From: JAJFKB01 sp965230515
Lineage (GTDB): Bacteria > Pseudomonadota > Gammaproteobacteria > Pseudomonadales > IMCC2047
Length of the DNA: 64,000 nucleotides
Direction of reading: 5' to 3'
Assembly (NCBI GenBank): GCA_965230515.1
Contig: OZ246007.1
Span: 2,728,001 to 2,792,000 of the forward strand
A program made the position numbers and the translations under genes. Position 1 is the stretch's first letter, and each line of letters starts with the position of its first letter. Positions 1 to 8,035 of the stretch are shown piece after piece. The notes beneath the pieces were generated by a model. It was not told the DNA's origin and searched no databases. It saw only the letters and a program-made list of their open reading frames with translations.

Positions 1-634
1 AATTATCCGGTAAGGTGAACGACTGCTGGCTATTGCGTACCAGCTGCTCCGCATCGATTGCCTGTACGCCTAATGTCTGCCTGGCCTCAATCTCCTCTTC
101 GCAATAGGCGCGAACACCCAGTTGAAAGATCGGAATACCCAGATCAGCGATACGCTTCATCACAGAAGCATGACTGAACCGATTTCCCTCGTAAGCGTCA
201 CGCAGATCAGCGTGGGCGTCGATCTGAATAACTCCCAGATTGGTGATGCCTGATTCCAGGAGGCCCTTGATGACACCGTAGGTCACGGTATGCTCGCCAC
301 CGATCACCACGGGGAACCCGTTTTTTGATAGGACGTTGGTAGTTGCCTTAGCGATATGCTCCATCACCCTGGAAGGATCGTCATTAACATCCACTGGAGG
401 GCGGGTATAAATACCCATATCCGCAGGTCGGCTTTCCCCTTCCCAGGCCTCAAGTTGCCAGGAGGCTTCCAGAATCGTTGCCGGACCCTGTGCTGTGCCA
501 TCACCAAACGAAACGGATGCTTCATAGGGGACCGGAATAATATGAAAAAATGCGTCTTCTGGGGCGGGATGTGAAATTTCCGAACCCAGAAAGACCGGGT
601 AGCCGGGCGCGGCTAACTGATCGAATGGTTGCAT
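1..634 (-). CDS. speB: Agmatinase (ureohydrolase family), C-terminus off the window
   Basis: Agmatinase hydrolyses agmatine to putrescine and urea in the cytoplasm. The visible N-terminal 211 residues carry the ureohydrolase motifs GGEHT (about residue 113) and DAHADLRD (about residue 139), whose His/Asp residues bind the two Mn ions. The ATG at 634 follows an AAGG-type ribosome site by about 8 bases. The gene lies 31 bases after the carboxyspermidine decarboxylase on the same strand, so it is probably the last gene of the speA operon, where it turns SpeA's agmatine into putrescine. The rest of the gene is outside the window. Arginase or guanidinobutyrase are alternatives, but the context favours agmatinase. 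Confidence 0.88.
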   Translation of the reverse strand, partial: MQPFDQLAAPGYPVFLGSEISHPAPEDAFFHIIPVPYEASVSFGDGTAQGPATILEASWQLEAWEGESRPADMGIYTRPPVDVNDDPSRVMEHIAKATTNVLSKNGFPVVIGGEHTVTYGVIKGLLESGITNLGVIQIDAHADLRDAYEGNRFSHASVMKRIADLGIPIFQLGVRAYCEEEIEARQTLGVQAIDAEQLVRNSQQSFTLPDN

Positions 635-665
635 AGCGATACCTTGCTCAATTCAGGAAATACCA

Positions 666-1865
666 TCAGGAAAGCCGTTCTTTGAAATCCTGATAACCAA
701 ACTGCTTGACCACACGCAGTGCATCGGTTTTGGAGTTCCAGATTGCGATGGCAGGCAGATTAATGCCATTAAAGGTATTTGTTTTAACCATACTGTAGTG
801 TGCCATGTCATCAAAAGCCAGTCTTTGCCCAACGGAGAGTGGTTGGTCGAAACTGTAATCCCCCATAACGTCGCCGGCAAGGCAGCTTTGCCCTCCCAGC
901 CGGTAGCGGTGAGGTTTGTCATTGTTCCTGCTCGCGCCAAGAATACCTGCCTGATAGGGCATCTCCAGTGTGTCCGGCATGTGGCAGGTTGCGGAGCAAT
1001 CCATAATTGCCAGGGGACTGTCGTTATGGGTCAGATCCAGCACTTCGCTGACCAGTATGCCGCTATTGATGGCAATGGCTTCTCCCGGTTCAAGGTAAAC
1101 CTGTAGTCGGTATTTTTCCTGAAACCGGATCAGACGCTCAATCAGCGCCTCACGCTGATAATCCGGCTGGGTAATGTGATGACCGCCGCCAAAATTAACC
1201 CACTTCAGCTCAGGCAGTAACGCTGCAAATTGTTGCTCTATCGCGTCAAGCGTTCTCGCCAGCGGCGGAAAGTCCTGTTCGCACAGCGTATGAAAATGCA
1301 GACCGCTGATTCCTTCCAGGTTTTGTTCGGTGAAAGTCTCAGCCCGAATACCCAGTCGTGACCGGGGGGCGCAGGGATCGTAGATGGCGGTGGTGCCCTC
1401 TGAATGGTTTGGGTTTACCCGTAACCCAAACTGCAGTTCGGGACGATCAGCTTTTGCCTTTTGTAACAGAGGCTGGAATCTCTGCCACTGGTCAAAGGAG
1501 TTGAAAATCAGGTGATCGGAGATCTTTAGCAACTGCACCAGCTCCGATTCCCGAAAAGCGGCACAAAAGGTGTGTTGCTCTCCGCCAAATTCTTCACAAC
1601 CCAGCAGTGCTTCGTTGAGGCCGCTGGCGCAGGTGCCCTTCAGGTAGCGCATTATTAATGGCGCCAGACTAAACATGGAAAAGGCCTTAAGCGCCAGTAA
1701 TACCCGGGCGCCACTGGCTTTCTGAACCCTGTCCAGAATCCGCAGGTTGTTTTCGATCGCCACTTCGTCCACTACAAAACAGGGGGAGGGTACCCGTGAC
1801 AGGTCGAAATCTCTGAATGTGCTGCTGTTAATCGCACTGGCTCCAGTTGAAGTCGGGATTTTCAA
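666..1865 (-). CDS. nspC: Carboxynorspermidine/carboxyspermidine decarboxylase
   Basis: A PLP-dependent decarboxylase of the alanine-racemase fold. It converts carboxyspermidine (or carboxynorspermidine) to spermidine (or norspermidine), the last step of the alternative polyamine pathway. The 399-residue protein has the PLP lysine in LLALKAFS (Lys60), a glycine-rich phosphate-binding stretch (NFGGGHH) and a C-terminal half with GGQSCLAGD, which carries the substrate-side cysteine of this family. The ATG at 1865 overlaps the upstream dehydrogenase by 38 bases. Conservation seems to begin near residue 25 (VPSPCFVVDE), so a shorter start is possible, but no internal ATG supports one. Close packing suggests translational coupling. 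Confidence 0.9.
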   Translation of the reverse strand: MKIPTSTGASAINSSTFRDFDLSRVPSPCFVVDEVAIENNLRILDRVQKASGARVLLALKAFSMFSLAPLIMRYLKGTCASGLNEALLGCEEFGGEQHTFCAAFRESELVQLLKISDHLIFNSFDQWQRFQPLLQKAKADRPELQFGLRVNPNHSEGTTAIYDPCAPRSRLGIRAETFTEQNLEGISGLHFHTLCEQDFPPLARTLDAIEQQFAALLPELKWVNFGGGHHITQPDYQREALIERLIRFQEKYRLQVYLEPGEAIAINSGILVSEVLDLTHNDSPLAIMDCSATCHMPDTLEMPYQAGILGASRNNDKPHRYRLGGQSCLAGDVMGDYSFDQPLSVGQRLAFDDMAHYSMVKTNTFNGINLPAIAIWNSKTDALRVVKQFGYQDFKERLS

Positions 1866-3033
1866 TCACTTTCCAGGGTAGTCCGTAGCGGTTCATGTCA
1901 GCCATAAAGGGGTCTGGATCAAGCTGCTCCATATTCCAGACGCCGGGTTTCATCCAGTGACCTTCGAGCATCATTTTTGCCCCGATCATGGCGGGTACGC
2001 CTGTGGTATAGGAGATTGCCTGAGACTGTACTTCCTGGTAGCAATCCTGATGATCACAGATATTGTAGATATAGCAGCTCTTTTGCTGGCCATCCTTGAT
2101 GCCAGTGACCAGGCAACCGATGCAGGTTTTTCCCCTGGTTCTCGGACCAAGAGTTGATGGATCGGGCAATAGTACTTTTAGAAACTGAATAGGCACGATC
2201 TGCTGACCCTGAAACGCCACAGGCTCAATGCCGGTCATGCCGACATTGCCCAGCACTTCAAGATGCTTGAGGTAGTTATCCGAAAAACTCATCCAGAACT
2301 GTGCTCTTTTGAGACTGGGGAAGTGCTTTGTCAAGGACTCCAGTTCCTCATGGTACATGCGATAAATATTGTAAGTGCCCACCTGTTCCGGGCAGGTGAA
2401 AGGCCGATTGACGGACATCGCCGGGGTGGTTACAAACTGGCCCTGCTCCCAATGACGGCACTCGGCAGTGACCTCCCTGATATTGATTTCCGGGTTAAAG
2501 TTGGTCGCGAAGGGATAGCCGTGATCTCCGCCATTGACATCAATAATGTCGAGGTAGTGAATTTCGTCGAAATAGTGTTTCGCCAGATACGCGGTAAACA
2601 TATTGGTTGCACCGGGATCGAAACCCGAGCCCAACAACGCCATCAAGCCAGCCTGTTGAAACTTCTCCTGATAAGCCCATTGCCATTTGTATTCAAATTT
2701 TGCGGTATCCAGTGGTTCGTAGTTGGCTGTATCCAGATAGTGAACACCGGTTTCAAGACAGGCATCCATGATCGTCAGATCCTGATAGGGGAGTGCTACA
2801 TTGATCACCAGTTGTGGTTTTTCGCGGTTGATGAGCGCAACCAGTTCGGGTACCCGGTCGGCATCGACCTGAGCGGTTGTAATTGGTCGCTCGATTTGAT
2901 GCGCTATCTTTTGGCACTTTCCCTCGGTGCGGCTGGCCAGCACAATCTCATCGAACACATCGGCCAGTTGTGCGCACTTGTGGGTGACCACTTGCCCGAC
3001 GCCGCCGGCTCCGATAATCAGTACTTTAGACAT
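1828..3033 (-). CDS. Carboxyspermidine dehydrogenase (saccharopine dehydrogenase family)
   Basis: This enzyme reductively condenses aspartate semialdehyde with putrescine (or diaminopropane) to give carboxyspermidine (or carboxynorspermidine), using NAD(P)H. The 401-residue protein starts with a Rossmann motif (VLIIGAGGVGQ, residues 4-14) and has saccharopine-dehydrogenase-like regions such as LLGSGFDPGATN. It is Lys1-like and was probably recruited to polyamine synthesis: it sits 10 bases after speA and overlaps the decarboxylase gene. True lysine metabolism is the other reading of a Lys1-like protein, but this operon makes polyamine synthesis far more likely. The preferred diamine cannot be read from sequence. 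Confidence 0.9.
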   Translation of the reverse strand: MSKVLIIGAGGVGQVVTHKCAQLADVFDEIVLASRTEGKCQKIAHQIERPITTAQVDADRVPELVALINREKPQLVINVALPYQDLTIMDACLETGVHYLDTANYEPLDTAKFEYKWQWAYQEKFQQAGLMALLGSGFDPGATNMFTAYLAKHYFDEIHYLDIIDVNGGDHGYPFATNFNPEINIREVTAECRHWEQGQFVTTPAMSVNRPFTCPEQVGTYNIYRMYHEELESLTKHFPSLKRAQFWMSFSDNYLKHLEVLGNVGMTGIEPVAFQGQQIVPIQFLKVLLPDPSTLGPRTRGKTCIGCLVTGIKDGQQKSCYIYNICDHQDCYQEVQSQAISYTTGVPAMIGAKMMLEGHWMKPGVWNMEQLDPDPFMADMNRYGLPWKVIENPDFNWSQCD

Positions 3034-3043
3034 ATGGTTGTTC

Positions 3044-4951
3044 TCACTCTTCTCGTTCGTAGTAGGTGTAGCCCTGCAGACTTGCGTTGAAGGCTTTAAT
3101 CATCTGCTGTCTTTCGCGGGCGCTAATACGCCCCTCTCTGACAGCGCGTTCAGCGGTATTGCGATACCTAAGTTGCATCTCTTTTGGCTGGTATTCGACA
3201 TAACTCAGTACGTCGGCGATGGTGTCTCCGTGGATCTCCTTCACAAAATCAAAGGATCCATCACGATTCAAGCGCACGCTAACTACGTTGGTGTCACCGA
3301 ACAGGTTATGCAGGTCGCCCAGTGTTTCCTGGTACGCACCGACCAAAAATACACCCAGGTAGTACTCTTCTCCCTCTATCAACGAGTGCAGAGGGAGCGT
3401 TTTAACGGTTTCCTGGGGACCTATAAAGCAATCGATTTTGCCATCGCAATCACAGGTGATATCGGCCAGCACTGCTTGTCTGTCGGGGCGCTCGTTTAAG
3501 CGGTGTATTGGCATAATGGGAAATAGCTGATCGATTGCCCAGATGTCAGGAAGGGACTGAAACAGACTGAAGTTGCCATAGTAAATATCGCTCAATGAGA
3601 GTTTTAAATCTTCCAGATCCGGCGGAATGCGCTCGACCTGATCGAGCATGTCGCTGATTCGATGCAGCAGATCGAGAAACAGATTCTCGGAGACCGACTG
3701 CATCCTCAGATTGATCTGGCCGTTTTTAAAGAGCTCGCGAATTTCATTACGATAATAATGGGCATCGTTATAGCATTCCTGGACATTTTCTGGTGTCAGG
3801 TAATCGCTAACCGCGCGCATTTTAGTCAAAGCCGGATGTTCGTCCTCCTGCTGTTCTGCAATGTGATGAGGCTCAAAACGTGTCGTATCCAATATATTAA
3901 AAATTAGTACTGATGCGTAGGCCACGGTTGCGCGGCCAGACTCCGTAACAATGGTCGGATGTTTAACCTTGTAATGATCCAGTGTCTGGGTCAGTGTATC
4001 GACGATATCTTCACAGTACTCCGCGAGACTGTAGTTGCGGCTCTGCTCCTCATTGGATTGCATGCCGGTGTAGTCCACTGCCAGTCCGCCGCCCAGATCC
4101 AGATATTGGAGCTTGGCCCCTTCGTTGATCAAATCAACATAGTAGCGACAGGCTTCAACCACACCGCTTCTGATTTCCTGAATATTGGGTATTTGTGAGC
4201 CCAGATGGCAGTGCAGTAATTGGAGACAGTGCAGCATTTGCTCTTGCTTCAGGCAATCCACAACATCAATGAGTTGTGTGGTGGTCAGTCCGAACACACT
4301 GCGTTCACCGCTGCTTGAATTCCAGTGGCCGCTGATCCTGGAAGACATCTTTACCCGCATCCCTATCATAGGCTGGATACCAAGAGTCTTACTGCGCTCA
4401 ATAATCAAAGGTAGTTCCGGCGGGGTTTCAATAACAAAGATACAAAGGAACCCCAGTTTGACTGCCCACAGCCCAAGATCTATGAACTCTTGATCTTTAT
4501 AGCCGTTACAGATGATCAGGCTTCCCGGTTCTTCAAGTGTCGAAAGCGCAGCGATCATCTCTGGTTTGCTACCCACTTCAAAACCATGCTGATAGCGCGA
4601 TCCGAAATCGGCAATCTCTTCTACTACCTGTGCCTGCTGGTTTACCTTGATAGGATAGACGCCTCGATAGAGACCCTGATAGTTAAGTTCTTTTATGGCG
4701 TTCCGAAAGGCTTCATTGAGACGCTGGATTTGTGCATCAAGAATATTCTCAATACGCAATAGGACCGGCATTTGCAGGTCACGCTCTACCATGCCATCCA
4801 CGATATCCATCAAAGGTACACTGGTGTGTAGTGTTTTAGCCGTAACCATACCCTGCGGAGAGAGCCCGAAGTAATCGTTGCTCCATCCTTTTACACCGTA
4901 AAGTTCGGAGGATTGTTTATATTCCCAGGGGGAATCTTGTTGCTGATCCAA
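3044..4951 (-). CDS. speA: Biosynthetic arginine decarboxylase
   Basis: Decarboxylates arginine to agmatine, the entry step of the putrescine route. The 635-residue PLP enzyme (fold III) matches the usual length of SpeA. The PLP lysine is in GVYPIKVNQQ (Lys102), the N-terminal domain includes YGVKGWSNDYFG, and LDLGGGLAVDY marks the phosphate-binding loop. The start is a TTG at 4951, chosen because a GAGGAG ribosome site lies just upstream and the N-terminus fits the family. It is the first gene of a four-gene minus-strand operon for spermidine from arginine. No SpeD or SpeE is present in the window. Confidence 0.95.
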   Translation of the reverse strand: MDQQQDSPWEYKQSSELYGVKGWSNDYFGLSPQGMVTAKTLHTSVPLMDIVDGMVERDLQMPVLLRIENILDAQIQRLNEAFRNAIKELNYQGLYRGVYPIKVNQQAQVVEEIADFGSRYQHGFEVGSKPEMIAALSTLEEPGSLIICNGYKDQEFIDLGLWAVKLGFLCIFVIETPPELPLIIERSKTLGIQPMIGMRVKMSSRISGHWNSSSGERSVFGLTTTQLIDVVDCLKQEQMLHCLQLLHCHLGSQIPNIQEIRSGVVEACRYYVDLINEGAKLQYLDLGGGLAVDYTGMQSNEEQSRNYSLAEYCEDIVDTLTQTLDHYKVKHPTIVTESGRATVAYASVLIFNILDTTRFEPHHIAEQQEDEHPALTKMRAVSDYLTPENVQECYNDAHYYRNEIRELFKNGQINLRMQSVSENLFLDLLHRISDMLDQVERIPPDLEDLKLSLSDIYYGNFSLFQSLPDIWAIDQLFPIMPIHRLNERPDRQAVLADITCDCDGKIDCFIGPQETVKTLPLHSLIEGEEYYLGVFLVGAYQETLGDLHNLFGDTNVVSVRLNRDGSFDFVKEIHGDTIADVLSYVEYQPKEMQLRYRNTAERAVREGRISARERQQMIKAFNASLQGYTYYEREE

Positions 4952-5272
4952 TTAATATCTCCTCAGACAGCAAAAATACCTTTAGAAATTAAACCGATGC
5001 CTAGCGGTGCAGCCCAAGACGGGTAACACTGGGGGCAAGCAATTTTGCACTAGTTTCTATACTAAATCTACAGCAATTTTACTGCTTGGAATTAAGGCCG
5101 GGAGAGGGTGTTTTATTAGCGATCTGGAGGGGAAAAAAGACTGTATATGGAGGCCGTTGCGTAATATTTTTATCATGACGATAAAAAATATTCGTTTTAC
5201 CGAATAGCGTTGCTTGCCCATAATTAAACGAAGATGTAACTGCTTTGATGTTATTTTTAAGGTGATCCAAAT
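4952..5272. other. Divergent intergenic region between speA and maoP
   Basis: About 320 bases without a convincing gene. It must hold the promoters of the speA operon (leftward) and maoP (rightward). Short open frames here have no recognisable product and no good start. The only clear structure is a pair of AT-rich inverted repeats at 5163-5205. I could not place a consensus promoter for either gene with confidence. Confidence 0.5.
5163..5205. promoter_or_regulatory. AT-rich inverted repeats upstream of maoP
   Basis: Left arm AATATTTTTATC (5163-5174) pairs with GATAAAAAATATT (5180-5192) around a 5-base loop, with one extra A in the right arm. A second small repeat, ATTCG-N6-CGAAT (5190-5205), abuts it. 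The site lies about 70-110 bases before the maoP start and about 210 bases before speA. It has no T-run placement typical of a terminator, so a protein binding site or a promoter-proximal hairpin is possible. Function is not shown by the sequence. Confidence 0.35.
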
Positions 5273-5650
5273 ATGGAATATAGCCCCTTTGAACCCTCAA
5301 GTGTTCCCTATTACGACAATGAGCGATTCCCGCTGGGTTTTCGCCGAAGCGGAGATTTTAACGTTTCTGAAGCTGACATACTGCACAGGTATGGTCTAAG
5401 CCTTCGGGCACTTGAAACTGGTGAACGTATAGCCTTAACTGACGAGGAGCGAAGTTTTATCGATGTGTGTGAAGGTAGAAAAGTTGCCCAGACCGATATT
5501 GAAAAAGCCTGGCTTAAATATCGGTTATTGCTTGGGGCCAAAAACACAGTGAGTGCATTCGGCCGCTCTCGCGTAAGTGTCATTACAGAATATGCCGATG
5601 ATGCCGATGATGCCGATGATTCAGATGTCGACGGAGACGAGGATATTTAG
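5273..5650 (+). CDS. maoP: MaoP/DUF413 (YifE-like) macrodomain protein
   Basis: A 125-residue protein resembling E. coli MaoP (YifE). Shared features include YYDNERFPLGFRRSGDF near residue 13, followed by a stretch matching the family's LLERHGY, VTEEEK..F and CRGE..P segments. In E. coli MaoP works with the maoS site to organise the Ori macrodomain; transfer of that role here is inference. The start at 5273 is preceded by AAGGTGATC. The C-terminus is unusual: three Ala-Asp-Asp repeats and further Asp/Glu residues form a strongly acidic tail. It stands alone, divergent from speA and convergent with the alcohol dehydrogenase gene. Confidence 0.82.
   Translation: MEYSPFEPSSVPYYDNERFPLGFRRSGDFNVSEADILHRYGLSLRALETGERIALTDEERSFIDVCEGRKVAQTDIEKAWLKYRLLLGAKNTVSAFGRSRVSVITEYADDADDADDSDVDGDEDI
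5594..5620 (+). repeat. 9-bp tandem repeat inside maoP
   Basis: Three perfect head-to-tail copies of GCCGATGAT, in frame, encode (Ala-Asp-Asp)3 in the acidic tail of the MaoP-like protein. Repeats of this kind can change copy number by slippage without breaking the frame. Confidence 0.9.
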
Positions 5651-5758
5651 TCGGCCATCCGTCCATGCAGGGTTTTAGACCCTCTTTGCTGTTGTATCAG
5701 AAAAAAACAGGCAAGTGATAGATGCCGTGAGCCAGGGAAGCCCACGGCAAAGAACGGC

Positions 5759-7912
5759 TTAACGACTTAAGCGCTGGGTATCTCCCGTTCGTTGGGCAAA
5801 TTGGTTCCTGCTTATCACATAGTGCCTGACGGCTTCTGCTTGATCGGCGCTCAGTTCATCCGCAAAACTGACCATGCCGCGGCTGCTTAGCAGACCATCG
5901 ACCACCACCTGTCGCCACGCGTCGCTGTTGGCAAGCATTGGCGAGTAGCGCAAATCCGGTATCACACCGCCGCCGACAGCACCGGCGCCGTGGCAATTAA
6001 TACAATAGCGATCATAAGCATTGAAGCCACGCTCGACCTGTTTCGGGTCGGTTTTAATTTGTGCATAATCCGGCAGCTTTCTCGGTTGCGTATCACTGGG
6101 GGGTAATGTTGCCTGGCCGTTCAGCTTAAAGGTTAAAATCCGGCTTCGGTTAATCGGATCAGTAACTGTCGAATCCTTGACCAGTGGGCCGGTCATTAAG
6201 GGAAAGATGCCTCCCCACCCGGCACTGACGCTGATATATTGTTCTCCAGCGACCTGGTAACTGACCGGCGGTGCAACAATGCCGGTTTGAGCGGCGAACT
6301 CCCAAAGTTTGCGCCCATCCTTGGCTGAGTAGGCATTAAGAAAACCGGTGGCACTTCCCTGAAAAACTAGTCCTGCTGCAGTTGAAAGCACTCCGCCATT
6401 CCATGCGCCTGGGTAGTTGACGCGCCACACCTCTTTCTGAGCAATTGGATCCCAGGCTATCAGGCGTCCTTTGGTAGCCTTTTTAATCTGGGCAATGACA
6501 GCAGGGTCATCGGGGAACGCAGCGATTCGTGTATCAACACCCAGATTGACCGCTAGTTTGGAGGGTGTTTGATCATCCTCCGCGAGATAGGGGAAAGCGG
6601 TTTCCTGTGCGGGCAGGTAAACCAGACCGGTATCCGTGTTGTAGGACATCGGGTGCCAGTTGTGCCCACCCATCCATGAAGGAGATACCAAAGCCGGTTG
6701 TTGGGTTAGCCAGTATTGCGCTTGCGGGTTAACAGCAGGACGACCTGTTTCAAGATTAACGTGGCTGGCCCAGGTTACCGGTACAAAGGGTTCTGCGGAA
6801 ATCAGCTTCCCGGTGATTCGGTCAAGTACATAAAAGAAACCATTCTTGGGGGCCTGCATCAGTACCTTGCGCACCTCACCTGCGATGATGAGGTCTGCCA
6901 GAATCATGTGTTGTGTGGCGGTAAAATCCCATGCTTCGGTAGGAGTGGTTTGGTAATGCCAACGGTACTCACCTGTATCTGCGTCTACCGCGACGATAGA
7001 AGACAGAAACCAGTTGTCACCTTCACCCGCGGTGCGAAGGTTGGGGTTCCAGGGGGTGCCGTTTCCAACACCGAAATAGAGCAGATTGGTGTCCGGGTCA
7101 TAAGCCATGGAGTCCCAGACGGTTCCGCCACCGCCATGTTTCCACCAGTTGCCATTCCAGGTGGCCGTCTGTGCCGCCACCGGCTCCGTACCTGTCGGAT
7201 CTCCTGGGCCGCCTGGCACGGTGTAAAAGCGCCAAACCAGCTTGCCTGTTCTGGCGTCATAGGCGGAAAGGTAACCTCTGACCCCGTATTCGGCGCCGCC
7301 ATTGCCGATAAACACGTTGCCGTTAACTACTCTGGGGGCTCCTGTAATGGTGTAGTTCATGGCTTGATTGACGGTCACTGTGGACCATAGCTGGTTTCCT
7401 GTCTTCGCGTCCAGGGCAATAAGCCGACCATCGAGTGTGCCGACAAAAACCCGGCCATCAGAATAGGCAATGCCTCGGTTTACCGCATCGCAACAACCCT
7501 TAACCCCTGTAGATTTGGGTACTTTCGGGTCGAAATGCCAAATCTGTTTGCCGGTGGCCGCGTCAATGGCCAGCACATGGCTCCAGGCAGAGGTGGTATA
7601 CATGATCCCGTCTATGATAATCGGTGTGGCTTCCTGGCCTCGCTTTCCTGGCAGATCTAAATACCAGGTGAGACTCAGATCGTCGATGTTGTCCTGGTTG
7701 ATGGCTTTAAGTGGGCTGAAGCGCTGTTCGCTATGGGACAGACCATGCAGAGGCCAGTTGCTGGTTGCCTGCTCACTGCGCAGGTCTGCAGGTTGTTGTG
7801 AGCTCTCATTCGGTATCTTGTCTTCCGGTAAAGAGCAGCCGTGTAATAAAAAAGCGGTAGTGCAAATAAGATAGACTTTGCGTAGCAAACAGGAGGTCCG
7901 GCTATTCATCAA
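5759..7912 (-). CDS. PQQ-dependent quinohaemoprotein alcohol dehydrogenase, probable lipoprotein
   Basis: A periplasmic alcohol oxidase of the quinohaemoprotein type. The 717 residues comprise a lipobox-like signal (LLHGC, Cys26), an eight-bladed PQQ propeller (about 50-600) and a C-terminal cytochrome c domain. The vicinal Cys140-Cys141 pair over PQQ is present, repeated W-motif blades such as AIDAATGKQIW are visible, and haem binds at CINCH (637-641) with Met680 a plausible axial ligand. Length fits type II PQQ alcohol dehydrogenases, though those are usually soluble; the lipobox suggests membrane tethering. Substrate is unknown: aromatic or aliphatic alcohols are possible given the neighbouring aromatic amino-acid genes. 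The receptor gene upstream ends in its own terminator, so this gene probably has a separate promoter. Confidence 0.9.
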   Translation of the reverse strand: MMNSRTSCLLRKVYLICTTAFLLHGCSLPEDKIPNESSQQPADLRSEQATSNWPLHGLSHSEQRFSPLKAINQDNIDDLSLTWYLDLPGKRGQEATPIIIDGIMYTTSAWSHVLAIDAATGKQIWHFDPKVPKSTGVKGCCDAVNRGIAYSDGRVFVGTLDGRLIALDAKTGNQLWSTVTVNQAMNYTITGAPRVVNGNVFIGNGGAEYGVRGYLSAYDARTGKLVWRFYTVPGGPGDPTGTEPVAAQTATWNGNWWKHGGGGTVWDSMAYDPDTNLLYFGVGNGTPWNPNLRTAGEGDNWFLSSIVAVDADTGEYRWHYQTTPTEAWDFTATQHMILADLIIAGEVRKVLMQAPKNGFFYVLDRITGKLISAEPFVPVTWASHVNLETGRPAVNPQAQYWLTQQPALVSPSWMGGHNWHPMSYNTDTGLVYLPAQETAFPYLAEDDQTPSKLAVNLGVDTRIAAFPDDPAVIAQIKKATKGRLIAWDPIAQKEVWRVNYPGAWNGGVLSTAAGLVFQGSATGFLNAYSAKDGRKLWEFAAQTGIVAPPVSYQVAGEQYISVSAGWGGIFPLMTGPLVKDSTVTDPINRSRILTFKLNGQATLPPSDTQPRKLPDYAQIKTDPKQVERGFNAYDRYCINCHGAGAVGGGVIPDLRYSPMLANSDAWRQVVVDGLLSSRGMVSFADELSADQAEAVRHYVISRNQFAQRTGDTQRLSR

Positions 7913-7947
7913 TATTGTTCCATTGGCGTTATGCGGTGGTTTACCAT

Positions 7948-7975
7948 AAAAAAGGCTGCCAATCGCTTGGCAGCC
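7948..7975 (-). terminator. Rho-independent terminator of the TonB receptor gene
   Basis: On the minus strand an 8-bp perfect stem (GGCTGCCA with TGGCAGCC, 6-base loop) is followed directly by six T residues. It lies 60 bases after the receptor stop codon and before the alcohol dehydrogenase start, so it should end the receptor transcript. A second 7-bp hairpin (ACGGCCT/AGGCCGT, 8005-8028) lies nearer the stop but lacks a T-run. Confidence 0.8.
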
Positions 7976-8035
7976 AAACAGGGTAGTTATCCTTGGGTAA
8001 CCTGACGGCCTTTATTGCATGAGGCCGTTACTGGT

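Noticed and set aside
1828..3033. Lysine biosynthesis (saccharopine) role for the Lys1-like protein
   Set aside because: The speA-nspC-speB operon context and length fit carboxyspermidine dehydrogenase; saccharopine lysine synthesis is not expected here.
2263..3090. Plus-strand open frame of 275 codons
   Set aside because: It lies opposite the carboxyspermidine dehydrogenase gene, has no recognisable domain and no ribosome site. It is a shadow of the real minus-strand gene.
5594..5620. Short regular repeats as a CRISPR array
   Set aside because: The three 9-base units are contiguous without spacers and are in-frame codons of maoP.
6716..7390. Plus-strand open frame of 224 codons
   Set aside because: It is antisense to the PQQ dehydrogenase propeller and has no family features; the minus-strand gene is certain.
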